DNA of 64,000 nucleotides from Halomonas alkalicola (lineage in GTDB: Bacteria > Pseudomonadota > Gammaproteobacteria > Pseudomonadales > Halomonadaceae), in NCBI RefSeq assembly GCF_030704205.1, contig NZ_CP131913.1:3534001-3598000 (forward strand), read 5' to 3'. Positions 52,330 to 60,381 of this stretch are shown in pieces. The notes under the pieces were generated by a model. That model saw nothing but the letters and a program-made list of their open reading frames with translations. It was not told where the DNA came from and ran no database searches. The position numbers and the translations under genes were made by a program. The stretch's first letter is position 1; every line of letters begins with the position of its first letter.

Positions 52330-52385
52330 TTGAGCGCAAGCCCGCGGCTGGCGTACAATTCCACCACGTTTGAAACAGCCGTTTA
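52330..52385 (+). promoter_or_regulatory. psrA promoter and PsrA operator
   Basis: TTGAGC (52330-52335), 18 nt and TACAAT (52354-52359) form a good promoter. GAAAC-AGCC-GTTTA (52372-52385) matches the known PsrA box (G/C)AAAC-N2-4-GTTT(G/C) in all but the last base. It lies just past the expected start of transcription, as needed for autorepression. Confidence 0.65.
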
Positions 52386-52402
52386 TTACCGGGACTCCTC
52401 CG

Positions 52403-53086
52403 ATGGCCCAGACCGACACCGTCACCCGCATCCTCGATACTGCCGAGGTGCTGTTCGCCGAGCGCGGCTTCGCCGAGACCTCGCTGCGCACCATCACCAG
52501 CAAGGCCAGGGTCAACCTGGCCGCGGTGAACTACCACTTCGGCTCCAAGAAGTCGCTGATCCAGGCGGTGTTCTCCCGCTACCTCGATCCCTTCACCGAG
52601 CGCTTCCACCGCGCTCTGGACGAGCTCCAGGCGCGCTACGGCGACGAGGTGATCCCCCTCGAGGAGCTGCTCGAGACCATGGCGCGCAGCGTGCTGGAGG
52701 TGCCCGCCGAGCGCAACAGCCTCAAGGTCTTCATGCGCTTGCTGGGGCTCGCCTACAGCCAGGCCCAGGGCCACCTGCGCCGCTATATTCAGGAGGAGTA
52801 CGGCAGCGTCTTCACCCGTTTCACCGAGCTGGTGCGCCAGGCCACCCCCGGGCTCCCCGACGCCGAGCGCTTCTGGCGCCTGCACTTCGTGCTCGGCACC
52901 GTGATCTTCACCCTTTCCGGCCTTGACGCCCTGCGCGATATCGCCGAGAAGGATTATGGTGAGCATGTGACGGTGCGCGAGCTGATCCGGCGCCTGCGCC
53001 CGGTGGTGGTGGCCGCCATGCAGGCCCCGCTGCCGGCGCCCCAGGTAGGCCAGGTAGAGCAGGCAGACCAGGCAGACCAGGCCTGA
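52403..53086 (+). CDS. psrA: TetR-family regulator PsrA
   Basis: PsrA (227 residues) is a fatty-acid-responsive TetR regulator that in Pseudomonas represses beta-oxidation genes and itself and activates rpoS. The N-terminus MAQTDTVTRILDTAEVLFAE and the recognition part TSKARVNLAAVNYHFGSKK are nearly those of Pseudomonas PsrA, and SLKVFMRLLGLAYSQAQGHLR in the ligand domain also matches (shown in part: FMRLLGLAYSQAQGHLR). The ATG at 52403 is preferred over an upstream TTG. The C-terminus is made of 9-bp tandem repeats (53041-53085) reading QVGQVEQADQADQA. Confidence 0.9.
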   Translation: MAQTDTVTRILDTAEVLFAERGFAETSLRTITSKARVNLAAVNYHFGSKKSLIQAVFSRYLDPFTERFHRALDELQARYGDEVIPLEELLETMARSVLEVPAERNSLKVFMRLLGLAYSQAQGHLRRYIQEEYGSVFTRFTELVRQATPGLPDAERFWRLHFVLGTVIFTLSGLDALRDIAEKDYGEHVTVRELIRRLRPVVVAAMQAPLPAPQVGQVEQADQADQA

Positions 53087-53230
53087 ACGGCCGGCCATCT
53101 CGCCGGAATTGCCTCGTGAGGCTGGCGGCTGTGGCGAATCTGTCACTCCTGCCAGCTTTGCCCTAGAATCTGGCCCCTTTCACGTCTGTCTGCGAAGAAT
53201 CTCTGCTTGCAAGAAGCCAAGGAAGCGAAC

Positions 53231-54238
53231 ATGACCCAGCTCGGTCCGGTGATGCTTGACCTGGAAGGCACCGCCCTCACCGCAGAGGAGCGAAAGCTGC
53301 TGGCGCGCCCCGAGGTGGGCGGGGTGATCCTCTTCGCCCGCAATACCGAATCGGCCGAGCAGGTCTGCGCGCTCTCCCGCGCCATCCGCGCGGTGCGCCC
53401 GGAGCTCCTGCTGGCCATCGACCAGGAGGGCGGCCGCGTGCAGCGGCTGCGCCAGGGGGTCACCCGGCTGCCGGCCATGGCGCGCCTGGGCGCGGGCTTC
53501 GGCGAGCATCCCGAGGTCACCCGGCGGCTCTGCCAGGACGCTGGCTGGCTGCTGGGCATGGAGATGGCCGCCTGCGGGCTGGATCTCAGCTTCGCCCCGG
53601 TGCTCGACGTCGACGACGGCACCTCCACGGTGATCGGCGACCGCAGCCTCTCCGCCGACCCCGAGGTCGTCGCCGCCCTGGCCGGCGCCTTCGTCGATGG
53701 CCTCCACGAGGCCGGCATGGTCGCCGTGGGCAAGCACTTCCCCGGCCACGGCGGCGTGGCCGCGGACTCCCACCTGGAGCTGCCCGTGGACCCGCGCCCG
53801 CTCGAGGCCCTGCGCGAGCGCGACCTCGTGCCCTTTTCTCGTCTCGCCGGCCGCCTCGACGGCGTGATGCCGGCGCACGTGGTCTACTCCGCCTTCGACC
53901 CGCGCCCCGCCGGCTTCTCGCCGGCCTGGCTCGGCATGCTGCGCCAGAGCCTCGGCTTCAAGGGCGTGATCTTCTCCGACGACCTGAGCATGGCCGGCGC
54001 CGCCAGCGCCGGCAGCCCCGCCGAGCGGGCGCAGGCCGCCCTGGACGCCGGCTGCGACATGCTGCTGGTCTGCAACGACCGCGCCGCGGCGCTGGAGGTC
54101 ATCGAGGCATGCCGCGAGCGACCGGGGGCCAGCCGCCTCACCCGGCTGCGCTACGCCCGCGCCCGCCCGGCGCTTGCAAGCCTCACCGCGCTCTCCCGCT
54201 GGCGCCGAGTCCACGCCCACCTCGAGGCCCTGGCCTGA
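53231..54238 (+). CDS. nagZ: Beta-N-acetylhexosaminidase NagZ
   Basis: NagZ (335 residues, glycoside hydrolase family 3) removes GlcNAc from muropeptides during cell-wall recycling in the cytoplasm. The opening MTQLGPVMLDLEGTALTAEE is shown in part (GPVMLDLEGTAL). LAIDQEGGRVQRL, the catalytic histidine loop KHFPGHGGVAADSHLELP, and the nucleophile aspartate in VIFSDDLSMAGA are all present. The ATG at 53231 follows AAGGAA. Its products influence AmpC-type induction in relatives. The gene order psrA-nagZ-phosphoribosyltransferase matches Pseudomonas. Confidence 0.95.
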   Translation: MTQLGPVMLDLEGTALTAEERKLLARPEVGGVILFARNTESAEQVCALSRAIRAVRPELLLAIDQEGGRVQRLRQGVTRLPAMARLGAGFGEHPEVTRRLCQDAGWLLGMEMAACGLDLSFAPVLDVDDGTSTVIGDRSLSADPEVVAALAGAFVDGLHEAGMVAVGKHFPGHGGVAADSHLELPVDPRPLEALRERDLVPFSRLAGRLDGVMPAHVVYSAFDPRPAGFSPAWLGMLRQSLGFKGVIFSDDLSMAGAASAGSPAERAQAALDAGCDMLLVCNDRAAALEVIEACRERPGASRLTRLRYARARPALASLTALSRWRRVHAHLEALA

Positions 54239-54283
54239 GTTCAAGTTTCAATTTCCGACACCCTTCGACCACGAGCCACCGCA

Positions 54284-54862
54284 ATGCCCAAACTCGATGC
54301 CGATTTTCACCAGTCCCTCGCCGACATGCGCGAGGTGATGGACAACGCCGACTGCCTGATCACCCAGGAGGCCGTGGAGCGCGCCCTGGACCGCATGGCC
54401 GACGAGATCACCCGCGACCTGGGCGAGAAGCTGCCGGTCTTCTACTGCGTGATGAACGGCGGCCTGATCACCACCGGCCACCTGCTGCCGCGCCTCGGCT
54501 TCCCGCTGGAGGTGGACTATCTGCACGCCACCCGCTACCGCGGCGGCACCCGTGGCGGCGAGCTGTTCTGGCGCGTCTCCCCGGAGGTGCCCATGGCCGG
54601 CCGCCACGTGGTGATCGTCGACGATATCCTCGATGAGGGCGCCACCCTGGCCGCCATCCTCGACTACTGCCGCGAGGCCGGCGCCGCCAGCATCTCCACC
54701 GCGGTGCTGGTCGACAAGCGGCACGACCGCAAGGCGGTGCCGGACCTCAAGGCCGACTACTGCAGCCTCGAGGTCGCCGACCGCTACGTCTTCGGTTTCG
54801 GCATGGACTACAAGGGCTACTGGCGCAACGCCCCCGGCATCTTCGCCCCCAGGGGGATGTAG
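54284..54862 (+). CDS. Hypoxanthine-guanine phosphoribosyltransferase
   Basis: A 192-residue type I phosphoribosyltransferase that salvages hypoxanthine and guanine with PRPP. The PRPP loop is HVVIVDDILDEGATLAAIL (about residues 103-121). VMNGGLITTGHLLPRL is the base of the flexible region, and VADRYVFGFGMDYKGYWRN is the purine-binding C-terminal block. The form with the N-terminal VERALDRMADEI helix is common in Pseudomonas and Halomonas. The stop lies 3 nt before the convergent pilD stop, with no terminator between. Confidence 0.9.
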   Translation: MPKLDADFHQSLADMREVMDNADCLITQEAVERALDRMADEITRDLGEKLPVFYCVMNGGLITTGHLLPRLGFPLEVDYLHATRYRGGTRGGELFWRVSPEVPMAGRHVVIVDDILDEGATLAAILDYCREAGAASISTAVLVDKRHDRKAVPDLKADYCSLEVADRYVFGFGMDYKGYWRNAPGIFAPRGM

Positions 54863-54865
54863 GGG

Positions 54866-55717
54866 TCAGAGCAGGAAGAACCTTCCATAGGCCGCCATCA
54901 GCGGCTCCCCGGCCAGCAGCGCCACCCAGCCCGCCAGGGCCAGATAGGGCCCGAAGGGCATGGGGGCGGCGCGCAGCCGCGGCACCGCCAGCTGCACCAG
55001 GATGCCGATGATGGCGCCGATCCCCGCGGAGAGGATCAGCAGCAGCGGCAGATATTGCCAGCCCATCCAGGCGCCCAGCGCCGCGAGCAGCTTGAAGTCG
55101 CCGTAGCCCATGCCCTCCTTGCCGGTGATCAGCTTGAACGCCCAGTAGAAGCTCCACAGCACGAGATACCCCGCCATGGCGCCGATCACCGCGCTCGAAA
55201 GCAGCAGCGGCTGGAACAGCAGCTGGTAGGCGAGCCCCGCCCACAGCAGCGGCAGGGTGAGCAGGTCCGGCAGCAGCTGGGTGCGCAGGTCGATCACCGC
55301 CATGGCCAGCAGTGCAAGGCACGCCCCCAGCACGAAGAGCCCCTGCCAGCTCGGCCCGAACAGCGCCACTACCGCAAGCGCGAGCGCCCCGCCGGCCAGC
55401 TCCACCAGCGGATACTGGGGGCTGATGGCCGCATCGCAGTTCGCGCAGCGTCCGCGGCGCTTTAGCCAGCCCACCACCGGGAGGTTGTCGTGCCAGGCGA
55501 TGGGGGTCTCGCAGCTCGGGCACATCGAGCGCGGCGTGGCCAGGTTGAATTCCGGCTGCGTCTCACTCGGCAGCTCCAGCGCCTCGCGGGCCTCGGCCCG
55601 CCAGCCCAGCATCAGCATCACCGGCAGGCGCACGATCACCACGTTGAGGAAGCTGCCCAGGCACAGGCCGACGAAGGCCGCCAGCGGCCAGAGCAGGGAA
55701 GGGGGAAGATCCAGCAA
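54866..55717 (-). CDS. pilD: Prepilin peptidase / N-methyltransferase
   Basis: PilD (283 residues) cleaves prepilin leaders and methylates the new N-terminus. The cytoplasmic zinc-like cysteine pairs are visible (MCPSCETPIAWHDNLPVVGW, shown in part: CPSCETPIAWH; and RGRCANCDAAI). The two catalytic aspartates are in VIDLRTQLLPDLL and GYGDFKLLAALGAWMGW (part: GMGYGDFKLLA). About seven or eight membrane helices follow. It is last in pilB-pilC-pilD. It may also serve a type II secretion system elsewhere. Confidence 0.95.
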   Translation of the reverse strand: MLDLPPSLLWPLAAFVGLCLGSFLNVVIVRLPVMLMLGWRAEAREALELPSETQPEFNLATPRSMCPSCETPIAWHDNLPVVGWLKRRGRCANCDAAISPQYPLVELAGGALALAVVALFGPSWQGLFVLGACLALLAMAVIDLRTQLLPDLLTLPLLWAGLAYQLLFQPLLLSSAVIGAMAGYLVLWSFYWAFKLITGKEGMGYGDFKLLAALGAWMGWQYLPLLLILSAGIGAIIGILVQLAVPRLRAAPMPFGPYLALAGWVALLAGEPLMAAYGRFFLL

Positions 55718-55735
55718 AACGATGTCCTTATCGGG

Positions 55736-56971
55736 TTAGATCACGCTGCCCAGCTCGAAGATCGGCAGGTACATGGAGATAACGAGCCCGCCCACCAGCA
55801 CGCCCAGCACCACGATAATGAAGGGCTCCAGCAGCGAGGTGAGGGTATCGACCATGTTGTCGACCTCCTCCTCGTAGTAGTCCGCCACCCGGTTGAGCAT
55901 GGCGTCCAGCGAGCCCGCCTCCTCGCCGATGCCGACCATCTGCACCGCCAGCGGCGGGAAGCGCTCGGTCATGCGCATGGCAAAGTTGAGCTGCTGGCCG
56001 GTGGCCACGTCTTCGCGGATCTGCACCACCGCGCGCTCGTAGACCTTGTTGCCGGTGGCGCCGGCGGCGGTGTCCAGCGCCTCCACCAGGGGCACGCCGG
56101 CGCCGAAGGTGGTGGCCAGGGTTCGCGAGTAGCGCGCTACCGCGGATTTATCGAGGATCTCCCCCAGTACCGGCACCTTCAAGGCAAAGGCGTGCATGCG
56201 GTAGGCGAAGGCCTCGGACTTCTTCATGCCGGTGCGGATGAAGAAGATCAGGGCGGCCACCCCCAGCACCCCCCACCACCAGTAGGCCTGGGCGAACTCG
56301 GACATGGCAATGGTCATGCGGGTCATGGCCGGCAGCTCCGCGCCGAAGCCCTGGAATAGGCTCTCGAACTGTGGCACCACCTTGATCAGCAGCAGGGCGG
56401 TGACCCCGATGCCCACTGCGATCACCGCCGCTGGGTACCAGAGCGCCTTCTTCACGCGCCCCTTGAGCAGCTCGATCTTCTCCTTATAGGTGGCCACGCG
56501 GTCGAGCATTCGGTCCAGCGAGCCCGACTGCTCGCCGGCTTCCACCAGGTTGGCAAACAGTCGATCGAAGTGCTGGGGGTGACGCTTCAGCGCATCGGAA
56601 AACGAGGCGCCGGCGGCCACGTCGTTCATCAGCTCCTGCACCAGGCCGCTCATGGCCGGCTTCTTGATGCTTTCCGCCACCACCTGGAAGGCCTGCAGCA
56701 CCGGCACCCCAGCACGGATCATGGTGGCCATCTGGCGTGCGAAGAGCATGATGTCGCGGGGCTTGATCTTGCCCATGCCGCCGCCGAAGCCACTTTTCCG
56801 CCGCACGTTCTTGATGATGATGTTCTGGCCGGCGAGGATCTTCTCCACCTCGCCCTTCTGGGCGGCGACGATCTCACCCCCCACCTTGCGCCCGCCGGGG
56901 CCCTTGCCTGTCCAGCGCCAGCGGTAGAGCTTGATCTCCTTGGTGGGGCGCAATTTCCGTGCTGTGGCCAT
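55736..56971 (-). CDS. pilC: Type IV pilus inner-membrane platform protein PilC
   Basis: PilC (411 residues) is the GspF-type platform that couples the PilB motor to pilin assembly. Two GspF domains are seen, each with the typical start (RDIMLFARQMATMIRAGVP and ARYSRTLATTFGAGVPLVEAL). Membrane helices lie near residues 175-200, 225-245 and 380-405, and the phrase FPPLAVQMVGIGEEAGSLD is conserved. It is translated 18 nt before pilD begins and 52 nt after pilB ends. No lesion. Confidence 0.95.
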   Translation of the reverse strand: MATARKLRPTKEIKLYRWRWTGKGPGGRKVGGEIVAAQKGEVEKILAGQNIIIKNVRRKSGFGGGMGKIKPRDIMLFARQMATMIRAGVPVLQAFQVVAESIKKPAMSGLVQELMNDVAAGASFSDALKRHPQHFDRLFANLVEAGEQSGSLDRMLDRVATYKEKIELLKGRVKKALWYPAAVIAVGIGVTALLLIKVVPQFESLFQGFGAELPAMTRMTIAMSEFAQAYWWWGVLGVAALIFFIRTGMKKSEAFAYRMHAFALKVPVLGEILDKSAVARYSRTLATTFGAGVPLVEALDTAAGATGNKVYERAVVQIREDVATGQQLNFAMRMTERFPPLAVQMVGIGEEAGSLDAMLNRVADYYEEEVDNMVDTLTSLLEPFIIVVLGVLVGGLVISMYLPIFELGSVI

Positions 56972-57023
56972 AGTGGTATCCCTTCATTCCCTGTGATGGT
57001 GGTCGACTCTGGCGGCCGACTCG

Positions 57024-58814
57024 CTAGTCTTTGGTCACCCTGTTGATCTCGGCCAGGCTGGTCACCCCCTGCATCGCCTTCATGAGGCCGCTTCTGCGCA
57101 GGTCCGGATAGCCCTCCTGGCGGGCCAGGTCGCTGAACTCCATGGAATTGCCATTCTTCATGATCAATTGACTCATGGCGTGGCTGATCGGCACCACCTC
57201 ATAGATGCCCACCCGCCCCTTGAAGCCCTTGGTGCAGTGCTTGCAGCCCACCGGCTCGAAGAAAGTGGCCTGGCCGATCTCCTCCTCCGTGAAGCCTTGG
57301 GCGGCCAGGGCCTCGTGGGGCAGGTCCGCCGGCTGCTTGCAGTGCTTGCAGAGCTTGCGCGCCAGGCGCTGGGCGATGATCAGACTCACGGAACTGGCGA
57401 TATTGAACGGCGCCAGGCCCATGTTGGCCAGGCGGGTGAGGGTCTCCGCAGCGGAGTTAGTGTGCACGGTGGAGAGCACCAGGTGGCCGGTCTGGGAGGC
57501 CTTCACCGCGATCTCGGCGGTCTCCAGGTCGCGGATCTCGCCCACCATCACCACGTCCGGGTCCTGGCGCAGGAAGGCACGCAGGGCGCTGGCGAAGTCC
57601 AGGCCGATCTTGGGGATCACGTTGACCTGGTTGACCCCGGGCACCTTGATCTCTACCGGGTCCTCGGCGGTGCAGATGTTGCGCTCCACCTCGTTGAGGA
57701 TATTGATGCCGGTATAGAGGGTCACCGTCTTGCCGCTGCCGGTGGGCCCGGTGACGAGAATCATGCCCTGGGGCTGATCCAGCACCGTCTCGTACATGGC
57801 GCGCTGCTCCGGCGTGAAGCCGAGCATCTCGATGCCGAGCTGGGCCGAGGCGGGGTCGAGGATCCGCAACACGATCTTCTCGCCGAACACCGTGGGCAGC
57901 GAGTTGACGCGAAAGTCGATGGAGCGGGTCTTCGAGAGCCGGAGCTTGATGGCGCCGTCCTGGGGCAGGCGGCGCTCCGAGATATCGAGCCGTGACATCA
58001 CCTTCAGGCGCGCGGCGATGCGCGCGCGCATGGCGAAGGGCGGGTGGGCCACGTCATGCAGCATGCCGTCGATGCGAAAGCGCACCCGGTAGCTGGTTTC
58101 ATAGGGCTCGAAGTGGATGTCCGAGGCGCCGCGGTGGATGGCGTCGAGCAGGATCTTGTTGACGAACTTGATGATCGGCGCGTCTTCGCTGGCCGCACTC
58201 GCGGCCGCCTGCACGTCTACCTCGCCGCTGGCCTCCTCCTCGCCGGCGAAGCCCAGCTCGCCGATGGCATCGTCCACCCCCTTGAGCTCATCGAGCATGC
58301 TCTTCTCACTGGAGGCGAGATAGGCCTCCAACACCGGGCCGAGCTGGTCCACCGGGGCCAGCACCCCCTCCGGAGTGAGGCCGGTGGCGAACTGCAGCTC
58401 GTCGAGCAGGGCAAGCGTAGAGGGGTAGGGCACCGCCACGGTGAGCCGGTGGCCGCGCTGCATCAGCGGCAGCACCTTGAGCTTGCGCAGGATCTTTTCG
58501 GGGAAGGCGTCGGCGCGGGGCAGCGTCTCCGGGCGGATGGCGTCGAGATCCATCATCGGCAAGCCATACTCCCAAGCCGCCGAGAGGGTGGCCTGGCGGG
58601 CGGAGACCAGCCCGGTATCGATCACGTGCTCCAGCAGCGACACCTCGCCCTCGCGGGCCTCCTCCTCAGCGCGCACCGCGGCGGCGTGGCTGATCCGCTC
58701 GTCCGCCACCAGTCGCCGCGCCAGACCGCGCAGGCCCGCCGTGGCGTCGTGGCGGGTGCTTTGTAGTGGGGTGTCCAGAGGAGGGGCACTCGGTGGGCTG
58801 CGATAGTCGTTCAT
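57024..58814 (-). CDS. pilB: Type IV pilus assembly ATPase PilB
   Basis: PilB (596 residues) is the hexameric ATPase that powers pilus extension. The N-terminal GspE domain (GLPMMDLDAIRPETLP) is followed by the Walker A VTGPTGSGKTVTLYTG, an aspartate box, Walker B DPDVVMVGEIRDLETAEIAV in part (DVVMVGEIRDLETAEI) and a His box. The tetracysteine zinc motif is present as CKHCKQPADLP and VGCKHCTKGF. The start is uncertain within the first 30 residues. No pilA lies beside it in this window, so the major pilin gene must be elsewhere. Confidence 0.96.
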   Translation of the reverse strand: MNDYRSPPSAPPLDTPLQSTRHDATAGLRGLARRLVADERISHAAAVRAEEEAREGEVSLLEHVIDTGLVSARQATLSAAWEYGLPMMDLDAIRPETLPRADAFPEKILRKLKVLPLMQRGHRLTVAVPYPSTLALLDELQFATGLTPEGVLAPVDQLGPVLEAYLASSEKSMLDELKGVDDAIGELGFAGEEEASGEVDVQAAASAASEDAPIIKFVNKILLDAIHRGASDIHFEPYETSYRVRFRIDGMLHDVAHPPFAMRARIAARLKVMSRLDISERRLPQDGAIKLRLSKTRSIDFRVNSLPTVFGEKIVLRILDPASAQLGIEMLGFTPEQRAMYETVLDQPQGMILVTGPTGSGKTVTLYTGINILNEVERNICTAEDPVEIKVPGVNQVNVIPKIGLDFASALRAFLRQDPDVVMVGEIRDLETAEIAVKASQTGHLVLSTVHTNSAAETLTRLANMGLAPFNIASSVSLIIAQRLARKLCKHCKQPADLPHEALAAQGFTEEEIGQATFFEPVGCKHCTKGFKGRVGIYEVVPISHAMSQLIMKNGNSMEFSDLARQEGYPDLRRSGLMKAMQGVTSLAEINRVTKD

Positions 58815-58938
58815 GGGCGTTCGCTGCTTATGGTCGGCATCATTCTGCCCATTCTAGCCGTCCCCACCCCCGCCCGCCCAGCGCTGAACCACGCGGCTTC
58901 AACCTTTTGCTGGGCAAATCTCATACTTACCGCAGGCA

Positions 58939-58977
58939 CCCAGCAGGCCGCCAATCCTAGATCGTTGGCCTGCTGGG
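58939..58977. terminator. Inverted repeat between pilB and hepT
   Basis: CCCAGCAGGCC (58939-58949) pairs with GGCCTGCTGGG (58967-58977) around 17 nt, followed on the plus strand by TTT. On the minus strand it ends the hepT transcript, 58 nt past its stop. The rest of the 220-nt gap (58815-59034) shows nothing else that I can call. Confidence 0.6.
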
Positions 58978-59034
58978 TTTGACTTATCAGGCGCTGCGCT
59001 CGTTTTCCTATCTGCCGAGGGGTTGGGCCGTTGG

Positions 59035-59445
59035 CTATGCCAGCTCGATCAGGCGGGAAGCGTAGTCCAGCAGATCGCCGGTGTGTTTCTCGATGATGGC
59101 GATCACGATGGGGATCTGCACCGCCTGATAATCGTGGACGGCCACATTGCGAAAGCCTGTCATCTGCTTCATGGACGTGGCGAGTGACGCGTCGATGAGG
59201 CCTTCGCGCGCCAGGATATCGAACACTTCCCTTGCGCTCTGGGGCAGGCCCAGACGGTGCAGGCGTATCAGGCGGTTGCCTGCATCGATGCTGGCCTCGC
59301 AGGCGCGCTGCAGGTTGAGGATGGCGGCGTCCTGGCGCGTCTGATTTTCCGTGAAGGTGGCCGGGTGCTTGTCATACTCCTCCCGGGCCCTCGCCACGCA
59401 GCGCTCGATGCTCGCAGCCTTGTTGAGCAGGACGTCATCGGCCAT
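59035..59445 (-). CDS. hepT: HepT-like HEPN ribonuclease toxin
   Basis: HepT (136 residues) is the HEPN-domain toxin of the MntA/HepT toxin-antitoxin family. The all-helical fold has the catalytic motif R-x4-H-x-Y, seen as FRNVAVHDYQ (about residue 100). A polar motif with an alternating charged N-terminus (ERCVARAREEYDKHP) precedes it. In the family the antitoxin MntA adenylylates the tyrosine of this motif to silence it. The 11-nt overlap with the upstream mntA gene supports a tight pair. Confidence 0.88.
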   Translation of the reverse strand: MADDVLLNKAASIERCVARAREEYDKHPATFTENQTRQDAAILNLQRACEASIDAGNRLIRLHRLGLPQSAREVFDILAREGLIDASLATSMKQMTGFRNVAVHDYQAVQIPIVIAIIEKHTGDLLDYASRLIELA

Positions 59446-59860
59446 GAACGCTGCCTCGCTCCTTGATGTCGGCGATCAATGCCCGGCGCTGTATGGCCAG
59501 GTCCCAGTATTCACTCTGCACCGTGAGCTCGAACTCGTCGCTGTCGCTGCCGAGATGCCATAGCCGCTCGCCGGTCGTCACGACCTGATGCTGAAGCACG
59601 GTAGAGGCCTGGCGCAGGTCGATCAGGTCGATCTCCTTGCTGAGCCTGTCGGCCAGTTCGCCGCTCAGCTGCCAGCGCTGCTCGGGCGGCAGCGGTGCGG
59701 CCAGCAGGAGAGCCAGGTCCACGTCGCTTTCCCTCGTCGCTTCCCCCTTGGCCTGGCTGCCGAACAGATAGACCGCCTGCAGCGAGGGCAGCGAAGCTGC
59801 CAGGTAGGCCGTCAGTGAGGCGAGGTCGCGTTGACTGAGGATGCGTTGAGAGTCGGGCAT
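59435..59860 (-). CDS. mntA: MntA-like nucleotidyltransferase antitoxin
   Basis: MntA (141 residues) is a minimal nucleotidyltransferase that neutralises HepT by transferring AMP. The key motif GS-x10-DxD is complete: YLFGSQAKGEATRESDVDLALL in part (FGSQAKGEATRESDVD), followed by a distant strand (EIDLIDLRQA) with the third aspartate. I chose the ATG at 59858-59860 (MPDSQRILSQRDL); an upstream in-frame TTG would add 13 residues. Order mntA then hepT is the usual one. Confidence 0.85.
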   Translation of the reverse strand: MPDSQRILSQRDLASLTAYLAASLPSLQAVYLFGSQAKGEATRESDVDLALLLAAPLPPEQRWQLSGELADRLSKEIDLIDLRQASTVLQHQVVTTGERLWHLGSDSDEFELTVQSEYWDLAIQRRALIADIKERGSVHGR

Positions 59861-59895
59861 GTCATGGACCGCGAAAGGTTCGAGAAGAACAGGGT

Positions 59896-59929
59896 ACAAC
59901 AGCGCCGCGGCAATTGCCGCGGCGCTGTT
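59896..59929. terminator. 34-nt perfect palindrome
   Basis: A perfect palindrome centred between 59912 and 59913, with arms starting CAACAGCGCCGCGGCAA. It lies between the 47-residue gene and mntA. It has no T-run, so it may end the upstream transcript, separate the two units, or bind a dimeric protein. Confidence 0.65.
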
Positions 59930-59981
59930 GGCCTGTAATCAGGAAACCTTGATGGTCCGCGTGACGAACGCCTGGCGTCGA

Positions 59982-60125
59982 TCAGGCGCCGGCCTTGGGC
60001 AGCCTGGCGAGCGGACGGCTCCAGATGGTCAGGAAGCGCTCGGTGTTGACGCTGCGCTGCTCGCTCTCGCGCTTGGTGCGGGGGAGGGGCTGGTCCCAGA
60101 TGGTGGGGATGCGCTCGGTGGTCAT
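59982..60125 (-). CDS. Small protein of 47 residues with an internal repeat, unknown function
   Basis: This short gene is easy to miss. It begins at ATG 60123-60125 and ends at TGA 59982-59984. AGGAGG (60134-60139) stands 8 nt before the start. The protein is built from two similar halves: residues 3-16 TERIPTIWDQPLPR and residues 28-41 TERFLTIWSRPLAR share TER-x2-TIW-x2-PL-x-R. Between them lies a charged spacer (TKRESEQRSVN). It has no signal peptide or membrane helix and is basic. I recognise no family. A sigma70-like promoter lies upstream and a perfect palindrome downstream. Codon use is like its neighbours. Translation is well supported, function is not. Confidence 0.65.
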   Translation of the reverse strand: MTTERIPTIWDQPLPRTKRESEQRSVNTERFLTIWSRPLARLPKAGA

Positions 60126-60170
60126 GGGGGAAACCTCCTGGGTTTCAATTTTCGGAAAGCATTTTCACAT

Positions 60171-60199
60171 ATCTTATCTTCGACCAAGGTCGCAGGCAA
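60171..60199 (-). promoter_or_regulatory. Promoter of the 47-residue gene, with palindromic spacer
   Basis: On the minus strand TTGCCT (60194-60199), 17 nt and TAAGAT (60171-60176) match sigma70 consensus well. CGACC-AA-GGTCG (60181-60192), a perfect inverted repeat, fills the spacer and could bind a repressor. The surrounding 60150-60235 is AT-rich. Confidence 0.6.
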
Positions 60200-60381
60200 G
60201 TATTTGTGAAAAATATTTCTGAAAATACCGCACCCCCTGAATCGCCCCGCAAAGCGTGGCTACCATCAGTAGCAACAGCCTCTGTGGCAGTAAGATGGCT
60301 ATCAGTGGAAACAGCCCCGGCGCTCCACAGGCCACAGCGGCTATAGTGAAACGACCACCCTCGGCAGGGAGGCCGTGCGCC

